A stretch of 6,702 bases of DNA from Palsa-1188 sp050010575 (GCA_050010575.1 JBEKKU010000125.1:1-6702), one strand, 5' to 3'. Shown: positions 1 to 6,299, numbered from the stretch's first letter. Notes: generated by a model from the sequence alone, not told the origin. Made by a program: numbers and translations.

Positions 1-428
1 AGGTCGGCGTTCATGTTGAGCCGGTCTTTCAGGAAGATCATCTCGGCGACTTCATGCACCCGGTCGCGCACCGCGGCATCGCGGGTGAAGGTCAGCGCAC
101 CGAACACGGTGCGCCCGCGCGGATACGAAATTTCCAGATTTTCGAACACCGTGAGGTCGTCATAGATCGACGGCGTCTGGAATTTGCGTCCCACCCCGGC
201 CTGGACGATCTGGTTCTCCTTCATCTTGGTCAGTTCCTGGCCGCGAAACTCGATCGAGCCGGAAGTCGCCTTGGTCTTTCCGCAGATCAGGTCGAGCACC
301 GTGGTCTTGCCGGCCCCGTTAGGGCCGATGATGCTGGCGATCTGCCCGGCCTCCATGGTGAAGTCGATTTTGTCGATCGCCATCAGGCCACCGAACCTTT
401 TGCTCACACCTCTAGCTTCGAGCAGCAT
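1..428 (-). CDS. ABC transporter ATP-binding protein, UrtD/LivG family, N-terminal part (runs off the left edge)
   Basis: Cytoplasmic ATPase subunit that would power uptake through the LivH/LivM-type permeases encoded just upstream. The frame is open for 142 codons; the family is usually about 240-260 residues, so just over half is present. The Walker A motif GPNGAGKTT is at residues 35-43 and the Q-loop glutamine is Q84. The signature motif, Walker B and the H-loop lie outside the window. The stretch GVGRKFQTPSIYDDLTVFEN (78-97) resembles the urea-transporter ATPase UrtD (GIGRKFQ.P...LTVFENL) more than LivG, which usually has GI.RTFQN. The ATG at 428 is preceded by GAGGAGGG about 5 bases upstream and lies inside the 3' end of the LivM gene (17-base overlap), indicating translational coupling. 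Family assignment is firm. UrtD versus LivG rests on remembered consensus sequences, so no symbol is given. Confidence 0.9.
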   Translation of the reverse strand, partial: MLLEARGVSKRFGGLMAIDKIDFTMEAGQIASIIGPNGAGKTTVLDLICGKTKATSGSIEFRGQELTKMKENQIVQAGVGRKFQTPSIYDDLTVFENLEISYPRGRTVFGALTFTRDAAVRDRVHEVAEMIFLKDRLNMNAD

Positions 429-1695
429 CGACGCCCTCCTCTGCCTCTTTTTTAGTTCCCCGCACCCGGATCTGCTCCCACCAGGAGGCCAGGCGCCGTT
501 TAGCCGGCAGGATACCCTGCGATCGGTAGATGCACATCAGGATCAGGATCAACCCGAAGATCATTCTTTCATATTTGGCCGGGTCGATCTGCGACGGTAT
601 GCTAAGGATGCCCTCGGCTGAAAGCTGGCCCAGGTAATCGGACAGTTGTTTCAGGATTTGCAGTTGCAGGACTGTCACCGACACTGCTCCCACCACCGCT
701 CCGGCGACGCTGCCCATACCCCCGAGGATGATCATCGCCAGGATGCCGATCGACTCCATGAATGTGAAGCTGGAGGGATCGACAAAGGTCTGCTTGGCAG
801 CGAAGATCACGCCCATCGCCCCGGCAAAAGAGGCTCCGATAGCAAAGGCCATCAGCTTCATCTTGACCAGGGGTACTCCCATGCTGCGTGCCGCCAACTC
901 ATCCTCCCTCATGGCGGCCCAGGCGCGGCCGATCCGTGAAACTTCCAGCCGCCGGGCCACGATGATGATCAGGAGGATGGCCACCAGAACAATGAAATAG
1001 TAGTCTATTGGCTGATTCAGGATATGCCCGAACAGGGCTGGGGCCTGGATCGGGGTCAGACCCTGGGGGCCGTTGGTGATGTTGATCGGTTTGTCCAGGT
1101 TGTTCAGGACGATCCTGATGATCTCCCCGAATCCGAGGGTGACGATTGCCAGGTAGTCTCCCCGCAGGCGCAGCACCGGAAAGCCCAGCAGTATGCCGAA
1201 CAGCGCCGCGATGAGCATGCCGAAGAACAGAAACGGCCAGAACCACATCCCGGAGATCGGGAAGTGCGCCCAGGGGGCGTGGATGAAGTTTGCTGCCTGC
1301 GTTGTGGCAAAGATAGAATAGATGTAGGCTCCTGAGGCGTAAAAAGCCACGTAGCCCATGTCCAGCAGCCCGGCAAAGCCCACGACGATGTTCAGGCCGA
1401 CCGCCAGGGCGACATAGATGCCCGCCTGAGTCACTACGCCCAGGTAATAACTATTCTGCAGTCCGACCAGCGGCATGATCACGCACAGCCACACGGCCGC
1501 CACCGGCAATTTGATGAGCGGGGCGGCCGGCGTCTTGTACAGGACCAGGAATGATGCCAGAAACAGAATAAAGGCGATGGCCGAGTCCGGCAGCAAGTAG
1601 AACAACGCTCCCGCCCCGAGGATAAAGACCCAGGCCAGAATCTGAGAGGCCGGCATTCCGCTGGCCGGGAATAGACGTTCTTTTCGCGCTGTCAT
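412..1695 (-). CDS. livM: LivM-type branched-chain amino acid (HAAT) ABC transporter permease
   Basis: One of two membrane subunits forming the translocation channel of a HAAT-family uptake ABC transporter. At 427 residues it is close to the long E. coli-type LivM. The N-terminal ~80 residues hold two or three extra hydrophobic segments (about 17-35, 38-54 and 64-80) before the conserved core. Core landmarks are GLNIVVGFAGLLDMGYVAFY (100-119), LRLRGDYLAIVTLGFGEIIR (175-194), the following NGPQGL (208-213), and the ATPase-contacting loop IGRAWAAMREDELAARSMGV (255-274), with ILGGMGSVAGAVVGA near 323-337. LRGDYLAIVTLGFGE marks LivM rather than UrtC. The C-terminal tail (about 399-427) is charged and probably cytoplasmic. 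The ATG at 1695 overlaps the livH stop in ATGA, with a GAGG-type ribosome binding site about 8 bases upstream. The 3' end overlaps the ATPase start by 17 bases. The transported substrate is not established. Confidence 0.93.
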   Translation of the reverse strand: MTARKERLFPASGMPASQILAWVFILGAGALFYLLPDSAIAFILFLASFLVLYKTPAAPLIKLPVAAVWLCVIMPLVGLQNSYYLGVVTQAGIYVALAVGLNIVVGFAGLLDMGYVAFYASGAYIYSIFATTQAANFIHAPWAHFPISGMWFWPFLFFGMLIAALFGILLGFPVLRLRGDYLAIVTLGFGEIIRIVLNNLDKPINITNGPQGLTPIQAPALFGHILNQPIDYYFIVLVAILLIIIVARRLEVSRIGRAWAAMREDELAARSMGVPLVKMKLMAFAIGASFAGAMGVIFAAKQTFVDPSSFTFMESIGILAMIILGGMGSVAGAVVGAVSVTVLQLQILKQLSDYLGQLSAEGILSIPSQIDPAKYERMIFGLILILMCIYRSQGILPAKRRLASWWEQIRVRGTKKEAEEGVDAARS

Positions 1696-2651
1696 GCCTT
1701 TTCCCTCACTTCTTCTCCCAGGATGCCGCCGGGCTTGAATATGAGAATGATGATCAGGATGACGAATGCCAAAACATCTTTATACTCGATGCCGATGGCG
1801 CCGTGGGTAGCAAAGCCCAAGATCACGATACCGGTCGATTCCAGGATGCCCAGCAACAGGCCTCCGACCATCGCTCCGGGAATGCTCCCGATCCCGCCCA
1901 GGACAGCCGCCGTGAAGGCCTTGATGCCGAGGATGAAGCCGATGTACGGGTCGATCAGAGAATACTGGGTGGCAAAAAGCGTTCCGGCTGCTCCTCCCAT
2001 GCCGCCTCCGACGAAAAAGGTCAGGGCGATCACGCTGTTGACGTTGATACTCATCAGGGAGGCCGTCTCCTTGTCCTGGGCCACTGCCCGGATTGCCTTG
2101 CCCCACTTGCTGCGGGTTACGAAGATGTTGAGGGCGAGCATCATGACCAGGGCGGCCAGGATCACGATCAGTGACTTGGCTGGGACCCTTAACTCGGGAG
2201 TGATCGTGATCACCGAGGTGAACAGGGTAGGCGCGGTCAGGTAGAAGGCATTCTTCCACAGGCCCTCGATCAGGCGCACGGCATCCTGCAGGAAAAAGGA
2301 GACCCCGATCGCTGAGATAAAAGGGACCAATCGGGGGGCATACCTGATCGGTCGGTAGGCGATCCGTTCGATCAGCATGCCCAGGGTGCCGCTCATCAGA
2401 ATTCCGGCCAATAGAGCCACGATCAGGGCGACAGGGGCGGGCATGGCACTTAAATAGCCCCTGCTTTGCAGGAAGAGCAGCATCTCAGTCCCGGCAAAGG
2501 CACCCACCATGAAGACCTCGCTGTGGGCGAAGTTGATCAGCTCCATGACGCCATAGATCATGGTGTATCCCAACGCCACCATGGCGTAGACAAAACCCAG
2601 GGTTAATCCGTCCAGCAGGCTTTGTGGCAAAATGTGCAATAATTGCTCCAT
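1692..2651 (-). CDS. livH: LivH-type branched-chain amino acid (HAAT) ABC transporter permease
   Basis: Partner membrane subunit to LivM. At 319 residues it is near the usual LivH length of about 290-310. The N-terminal signature GLTLGFVYAMVALGYTMIYG (15-34) followed by ELINFAHSEVFMVGAF (37-52) is the classic LivH start. About eight hydrophobic segments follow. The cytoplasmic ATPase-contacting loop is IRAVAQDKETASLMSINV (187-204), and LGGIGSIPGAMVGGLLLG (251-268) is the conserved glycine-rich stretch. FKPGGILGE near 305-313 is the usual end of the last helix. The ATG at 2651 matches the family N-terminus, but GGAGG lies 13 bases upstream, longer than ideal. An in-frame ATT two codons earlier would be better spaced but is rare as a start. 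The gene is separated from the binding-protein gene by 299 bases with a terminator, and overlaps livM by 4 bases. Confidence 0.93.
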   Translation of the reverse strand: MEQLLHILPQSLLDGLTLGFVYAMVALGYTMIYGVMELINFAHSEVFMVGAFAGTEMLLFLQSRGYLSAMPAPVALIVALLAGILMSGTLGMLIERIAYRPIRYAPRLVPFISAIGVSFFLQDAVRLIEGLWKNAFYLTAPTLFTSVITITPELRVPAKSLIVILAALVMMLALNIFVTRSKWGKAIRAVAQDKETASLMSINVNSVIALTFFVGGGMGGAAGTLFATQYSLIDPYIGFILGIKAFTAAVLGGIGSIPGAMVGGLLLGILESTGIVILGFATHGAIGIEYKDVLAFVILIIILIFKPGGILGEEVREKA

Positions 2652-2821
2652 TAGAATGGGCCAACCTCCAATATTACATGCTTGAAGCAGTGCAGTGCCC
2701 GTGGACCCGGTGCGGCCAGAAGCCGGAAAAGACCAGAAACAAAAACCGGAAAAAGAGAAGAAATAACGGGCATCTGATTCCTGCCGCTTGTCGAGTGAGC
2801 ATAGCGAATATCATGGGCCCG

Positions 2822-2841
2822 GGGCACTCACCTGAGTGCCC
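2822..2841. repeat. Perfect inverted repeat (hairpin) upstream of livH
   Basis: The arms GGGCACTCA and TGAGTGCCC are separated by CC; in RNA this would be an 8-pair stem with a 4-base loop. No T-run follows on either strand, so it is not an intrinsic terminator. It might stabilise a processed mRNA end or be part of a livH leader. Confidence 0.5.
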
Positions 2842-2846
2842 GCCGG

Positions 2847-2864
2847 GTGCCCGTTTACGGGCGC
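2847..2864. repeat. Second GC-rich hairpin upstream of livH
   Basis: GTGCCCG and CGGGCGC pair (one G-T) around a TTTA loop, followed on the plus strand by the palindrome GCGGCCGC at 2863-2870. It sits 6 bases from the neighbouring hairpin at 2822-2841. No T-run follows. Confidence 0.4.
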
Positions 2865-2897
2865 GGCCGCGGGCTGGGGCATATACCCATCCGTTTA

Positions 2898-2938
2898 AAA
2901 AGGCCGCTAGAAGACCGGGCATGCCCGGTCTTCTAGCG
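2898..2938 (-). terminator. Intrinsic terminator after the substrate-binding protein gene
   Basis: A perfect 34-base palindrome spans 2905-2938 (arm CGCTAGAAGACCGGGCA and its exact complement). On the minus strand it is followed by GGCC and then TTTTTAAA (about 2897-2901). The hairpin begins 12 bases after the binding-protein stop codon. Stem plus T-run is the standard Rho-independent arrangement and is oriented to stop minus-strand transcripts. Lying between the binding-protein gene and livH, it probably lets only part of the transcription reach the permease and ATPase genes. A perfect palindrome has no built-in loop, so the real RNA would open a few central bases. Confidence 0.85.
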
Positions 2939-2950
2939 CCAGTTATCGCT

Positions 2951-4147
2951 CTATTTTTGCAGATATTGACCGGCAGTACCCGACTGGATGACCGCCGGCG
3001 GGTAATCGGCTGTCTTGTATTCTTTCATGAACAGCATGGCGTACAGGTTGTCGCCCTTGTCATCAAAGGTCACTTTCGAGGAAATGCCCTGGAAATCCTT
3101 GGTGGCACGCACGGCCTGGGAGACCTGCAGCCGGCTCGGCGCCTTGCCGCCGTTGTCGGCGATCGCCTTCTTGATCCCATTCAGGAGCACGTTCATGGAG
3201 TCGTAGCCGTAAACAGCGTAGGCGCTAGGCTGCTGGTTGAACTCCTTGGTGTACTTGGCAGCCCATGCCTTGCTCTCTGGCGTGGAGTTGATATCACCGG
3301 CAGCCGTAGTGTAATAGGCGCCGATCACATCATTGCCGGCGATCTTGGCCATCTGCGGGTCATCCATGCCATCGGCGCCCATGAACAAGGCGTTGATGCC
3401 CTTATCCCGCATCTGCTTGAGGAGCAGCGAACCCTCGGGGAACATGCCGCCGAAGTAGAGCAGATCCGGCTTGGCGGAGCCTACTTTGTCCAGCACGGCG
3501 CTGAAATCGGTCTCTCCGGCAGTGATGCCGTCGTGGCCGAGAATTGTAGCCCCATCAGCTTTTGCCCGCACCTCGAATTGCTGGGCGACGCCCGACCCGT
3601 ACGTGGTCTTGTCGTCGACGATGTAGATCTTCTTGGCTTTCAGTGTGTTGTAGGCGTAATCGGCGCCGAACGGCCCCTGTTCATCGTCCCGGGCGCAGAT
3701 CCGGTTGACATCCAGGTACTTGCGGTCGGTGACCTTCGGATTGGTGTTGGCCGGGGAAACCTCACACAGGTTGTCAGTCTTGTACACCTCGGAGGCAGGA
3801 ATGGCCACGCCCGAGTTATAGTGGCCGTCGACTCCCAGGACCCCCTTATCGGCGATCAGCTTCTGGGCGACATCGACCCCTACTTTCGGGTCGGCCTGAT
3901 CATCCTGCGGATCGAGCTGCAGGGCGAAACCGAGCTTGGTGAAGGCATCCTTCTGTTCCTCGACCGCTATCTGCGCCCCGAGCTTGATCGATTCGCCAAC
4001 CGCCGCCTGCGACCCGGACAGCGGAGTCACGGTGGCTACCTTGATCACGTTAGCTTTGGGGGCACAACCCGCCACAACAAGACCCACCACAACCAGAACT
4101 AAAGCTGCCATCAGGAAAAACGTCAAAGACTTACACCTAAGCTGCAC
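2951..4147 (-). CDS. Branched-chain amino acid-type ABC transporter substrate-binding lipoprotein (LivJ/LivK family)
   Basis: Extracytoplasmic receptor that captures the substrate and delivers it to the LivH/LivM-type permeases. The GTG at 4147 is chosen because AGGGGG lies 8 bases upstream and it gives a compact lipoprotein signal peptide; an upstream in-frame GTG at 4204 would run through the leader hairpin. The product is 398 residues, with a basic/hydrophobic segment at 1-27 and lipobox VVAGC ending at C28. The mature part is a type 1 periplasmic-binding fold: VATVTPLSGSQAAVGE (37-52), DGHYNSGVAIPAS (107-119), SPANTNPKVT (131-140), DDKTTYGSGVAQQF (178-191), DGITAGETDF (206-215) and LLYFGGMFPEG (229-239). 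Compared by eye with E. coli LIV-BP, Ser79 and Thr102 are retained (S112, T135), but Tyr18, Tyr202 and Glu226 appear as V50, M235 and D259, and the Cys53-Cys78 pair is replaced by C128 and C151. The ligand may therefore differ from Leu/Ile/Val. An intrinsic terminator follows. Confidence 0.92.
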   Translation of the reverse strand: MQLRCKSLTFFLMAALVLVVVGLVVAGCAPKANVIKVATVTPLSGSQAAVGESIKLGAQIAVEEQKDAFTKLGFALQLDPQDDQADPKVGVDVAQKLIADKGVLGVDGHYNSGVAIPASEVYKTDNLCEVSPANTNPKVTDRKYLDVNRICARDDEQGPFGADYAYNTLKAKKIYIVDDKTTYGSGVAQQFEVRAKADGATILGHDGITAGETDFSAVLDKVGSAKPDLLYFGGMFPEGSLLLKQMRDKGINALFMGADGMDDPQMAKIAGNDVIGAYYTTAAGDINSTPESKAWAAKYTKEFNQQPSAYAVYGYDSMNVLLNGIKKAIADNGGKAPSRLQVSQAVRATKDFQGISSKVTFDDKGDNLYAMLFMKEYKTADYPPAVIQSGTAGQYLQK

Positions 4148-4182
4148 TAAGCAATCCCCCTCTTTTTTTATTTTTTTTACAC

Positions 4183-4217
4183 AAAAAGGTTCTTCGGGAG
4201 CCACTCCCCGGAGAACC
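4183..4217 (-). promoter_or_regulatory. Terminator-like hairpin in the leader of the binding-protein gene (possible attenuator)
   Basis: On the minus strand, GGTTCT pairs with AGAACC and, after one C/A mismatch, CGGG-G-AG pairs with CTCCCG around a TGG loop. The stem is followed directly by TTTTT (4183-4187). It ends about 36 bases before the GTG start. It could terminate transcripts from sod or control read-through into the transporter cassette. A 6-base complement (minus-strand AGCAAT at 4220-4225 with ATTGCT at 4150-4155) flanks the hairpin and would cover the bases between the ribosome binding site and the start. No known riboswitch class was recognised. Confidence 0.5.
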
Positions 4218-4238
4218 CCATTGCTCCTCGAAAAGCAA

Positions 4239-4280
4239 ATATAATTTCGGTTCGAGCAGATATAATTTCACTTCGATCGT
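4239..4280. repeat. 21-base tandem direct repeat upstream of the binding-protein gene
   Basis: Two adjacent 21-base units (4239-4259 and 4260-4280) share ATATAATTTC, two differing bases, then TTCGA. The period is two helical turns, placing both copies on the same DNA face, as expected for paired operator sites. A related CTTCGATCA lies near 4299-4307. The repeats sit just upstream of the leader hairpin. The binding factor is unknown. Confidence 0.55.
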
Positions 4281-4475
4281 ATGCCTCATAGTTAAACTCT
4301 TCGATCATGATGTAATGACAGATGTAAGTAATATTAGCTAAAGAAAGAGATTATCCTGCTTCCCGATCGCCTTTTTTAGATAATTATGCAGCCTCTTCGA
4401 CTATGCGCTTTCTGCCTTGATTTTACTCGAAGACGCGCCTAGAGGGCACCCGTCTCTAATACCCCCGCTTCTTGC

Positions 4476-5168
4476 CTAATGGGGCGCGGTGAGCGGCACG
4501 CGGGCCTGCAGAGCCATATTGAGCCGCAGTTCCACCTCGTCCCAGTTTACTAGCCCCCACCAGGCCTTGATGTAGTCTGGGCGGTGGTTCTCATAGTCGA
4601 GATAGAAGGCGTGCTCCCAGACATCGCAGACCAGCACCGGGATGCAGCCCCAATCCGTCAGCTTCTGGTGGTTCTCGGCGGTAAAGACCTCCAGGTGGCC
4701 GAAGCTCGGCACCCAAGCCAGCACACCCCAGCCCGAAGCCTCCACGTCCTTGGAAGCCTCCGTGAACTGCTTGAAGAAGGCGGAGATGCGGCCGAAATAC
4801 TTGATGATCTGGTACTCGGCCTGCCCATATGGCTGCCTGGCGCCTCCCGGGATCATGATCGTCCAGTAGATACTGTGCAGGATATGTCCGGAGCCGTTGA
4901 AAGCCAGGTTGCGTTCTAGCCCCCTGATCTGCTCGAAGTTGTTTGTCTGCCGGGCCTGCGCCAACTGGAGCTCGGTCCTGTTCAGATTGTCCACATAGGC
5001 TCGATGCAGACGGTCATGGTGGATCTCTAGCGTTCGGGCGCTGATCACCGGCTCCAGTGCATTATAAGAATAGGGCAGGGGCGGCAGACGGTGCTGCCCG
5101 GGAGGCACATAGAACTGTTGCCCAGAAGGCCCGTAAGAATTTTGCATGGCGAACCGGTCAGTGTTCAT
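4476..5168 (-). CDS. Iron/manganese superoxide dismutase
   Basis: Converts superoxide to hydrogen peroxide and oxygen in the cytoplasm; no signal peptide is visible. The four metal ligands are present: H50 (LEIHHDRLHRAYV), H98 (GSGHILHS), and D182 and H186 (DVWEHAFYL). The gate tyrosine is Y58, but the usual His at the E. coli SodA His30 position is Leu (L54). ENHQ (165-168) puts His at the position where many family members have the active-site Gln, as in M. tuberculosis SodA. At 230 residues it is longer than the usual ~200 because of a Gln/Pro/Gly-rich N-terminal extension of about 27 residues before LPPLPYSYNALEP. The ATG at 5168 has a strong AAGGAGG about 9 bases upstream. It lies 38 bases after the EamA gene with no terminator between, so co-transcription is likely. 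Metal preference cannot be decided from sequence. Confidence 0.95.
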   Translation of the reverse strand: MNTDRFAMQNSYGPSGQQFYVPPGQHRLPPLPYSYNALEPVISARTLEIHHDRLHRAYVDNLNRTELQLAQARQTNNFEQIRGLERNLAFNGSGHILHSIYWTIMIPGGARQPYGQAEYQIIKYFGRISAFFKQFTEASKDVEASGWGVLAWVPSFGHLEVFTAENHQKLTDWGCIPVLVCDVWEHAFYLDYENHRPDYIKAWWGLVNWDEVELRLNMALQARVPLTAPH

Positions 5169-5206
5169 TTAGGCCCCTCCTTGTAAGGAAACTCCTGGTA
5201 AACAGG

Positions 5207-6145
5207 TTATGCGCCCGCCTGATGTTCTGATACACGATCTGTCCGTTCCGGCCTTCCGGTGGCAGTGATGAACAGGAAGAGACCGGTGATGATCACCAGG
5301 CCGCCCAGCAGTTGAGGAAGGCCCGGCTTTTCCCCCAGGATCAGCATGGCCAGTATGGTCGCTCCCACGGGCTCGCCCAGGATGCTCACTGAGACTACCG
5401 CCGCCTTAACATAGCGCAGCGCCCAGTTAAAGACCGTATGGCCGAAGATGGTGGGGATGACCGCCAGGGCCAGGAATAGCAGCCAGTCGAGGCTGGGGTA
5501 GGGGAACAGGGGTGTCCGGGCGATAGCCATGAAGATGAGCAGTACCAGGGAGGCGCTGCCGTAGACCAGAGTGACGTAGGAGATCAGGGAGAGGCGCATC
5601 CGCAAACTGCGCCCGATCAGCACGTACATGGCAAGAAAGAAGGCTCCTGAAAAAGCCAGCAGGTCTCCCCAGAGGGCGGGCCCGCCGATCCGGAAGTCCC
5701 CGGCCCCGATCACCATGCTGCCGGCAACGGTCAATACCGCTCCGGCAACCCCCTGAGCACCCAGCCTCTCTTTGAATAGAACCAGGCCCAGCCCGACCAC
5801 GAACAGCGGCTGCATGGTCACCAGCACCGTTGCGCTGGCCACGGAGGTGTAGTGCAGGGAGGTGTTCCAGACCGTGAAGTGCAAGGCGAGGGAGGCTCCG
5901 GACAGGAGTGCCAGGGCGAGGTCTTGACCGCTGACAGTCCTTAGTTCTGCCCGATTAGTGCGTCTGAGCGCCAGAGGCAGCAGGAGCAATGCGGTGAAGC
6001 TTATCCGGTAGAAGGCTATAGCCAGGGGAGGTGCCGTGGCCAGCCTGGTCAAGATGCCGGCAAAGGAAACGGCAACCACTCCCAGGAGCACTGCCAGGTA
6101 TGGGTTGAGGCGTGGTCCTGCGTCCACCGCCTCAAATTCGGGCAA
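5207..6145 (-). CDS. EamA/DMT-superfamily transporter
   Basis: Integral membrane protein, probably an exporter of small metabolites or amino acids; the substrate cannot be deduced. The TTG at 6145 is preferred because GGAGG lies 9 bases upstream. A TTG at 6172 in the same frame would add nine residues but has no comparable ribosome binding site and would place this GGAGG inside the coding sequence. The product is 312 residues, typical for the family, with about ten hydrophobic segments in two EamA repeats. The first repeat covers about 14-148, with QPLFVVGLGLVLFKERL ending near 128. The second covers about 159-297, with SILGEPVGATILAMLILGEK near 254-272. The paired positions of FKERL and LGEKP, each before the last helix of a repeat, are characteristic. 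The charged C-terminus (about 298-312) is probably cytoplasmic. It is upstream of sod by 38 bases and diverges from the tRNA operon. Confidence 0.92.
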   Translation of the reverse strand: MPEFEAVDAGPRLNPYLAVLLGVVAVSFAGILTRLATAPPLAIAFYRISFTALLLLPLALRRTNRAELRTVSGQDLALALLSGASLALHFTVWNTSLHYTSVASATVLVTMQPLFVVGLGLVLFKERLGAQGVAGAVLTVAGSMVIGAGDFRIGGPALWGDLLAFSGAFFLAMYVLIGRSLRMRLSLISYVTLVYGSASLVLLIFMAIARTPLFPYPSLDWLLFLALAVIPTIFGHTVFNWALRYVKAAVVSVSILGEPVGATILAMLILGEKPGLPQLLGGLVIITGLFLFITATGRPERTDRVSEHQAGA

Positions 6146-6161
6146 TAGATTGCACCTCCAC

Positions 6162-6189
6162 GGATCAGTCAACCGGTTGGCCGTGATCC
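6162..6189. repeat. Inverted repeat in the eamA leader
   Basis: GGATCA (6162-6167) and TGATCC (6184-6189) flank the 8-base palindrome AACCGGTT (6171-6178). The element ends a few bases before the GGAGG that serves the TTG start at 6145, so it could be an operator or a leader hairpin. The arms are short and chance is a real possibility. Confidence 0.3.
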
Positions 6190-6299
6190 ATGATGCCGGC
6201 TAGCTGATTCAGTATTTTTGAGAATATATTCGAGGGTGGTATCCCATTCCCTTTTTGCCTTTCCAGGCTTCCGCAAACAACACAAGCTCGTCCTACAGG

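Larger units (their letters stand above)
2652..2950. other. Structured gap between the binding-protein gene and livH
   Basis: This 299-base stretch holds no convincing gene. On the minus strand it carries, in order of transcription, the terminator of the binding-protein gene (2898-2938), two GC-rich hairpins (2847-2864 and 2822-2841), a pyrimidine-rich tract (about 2715-2765) and the livH ribosome binding site GGAGG near 2665-2669. I could not find a convincing -35/-10 pair for livH. The permease genes are therefore probably transcribed by read-through past the terminator, or from a promoter I cannot recognise. Confidence 0.6.
4148..4475. other. Intergenic region between sod and the binding-protein gene
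   Basis: This 328-base stretch holds no convincing gene and is visibly more AT-rich than its neighbours. It contains a 21-base tandem direct repeat (4239-4280), several TTCGA/TCGAA motifs, a terminator-like hairpin close to the binding-protein start (4183-4217) and the AGGGGG ribosome binding site. A weak hairpin (AGACG/CGTCT, about 4431-4455) follows sod but has no T-run. I could not find a clean sigma-70 promoter on the minus strand, though one must lie here if the cassette is transcribed independently. Confidence 0.6.

Noticed and set aside
2674..2922. Minus-strand open frame of 82 codons between the binding-protein gene and livH
   Set aside because: It starts inside the terminator palindrome, runs through hairpins, lacks a ribosome binding site and shows no family features.
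2905..2938. Perfect palindrome as a mobile-element end or recombination site
   Set aside because: There is no second copy, transposase or target duplication, and its place after a stop codon with a following T-run is explained by an intrinsic terminator.
2624..4102. Plus-strand open frame of 492 codons
   Set aside because: It is antisense to the clear substrate-binding protein gene and crosses its terminator. Long antisense frames are common in GC-rich genes and no family is recognisable.
4148..4204. Longer N-terminus for the binding protein from a GTG at 4204
   Set aside because: It would run through the hairpin and A-rich tract and place a charged segment before the signal peptide. The GTG at 4147 has a well-spaced AGGGGG and gives a normal lipoprotein signal.
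4221..4245. Plus-strand promoter TTGCTC...TATAAT in the sod/binding-protein gap
   Set aside because: The spacing is only 13 bases and there is no plus-strand gene downstream; TATAAT here is part of the direct repeat.
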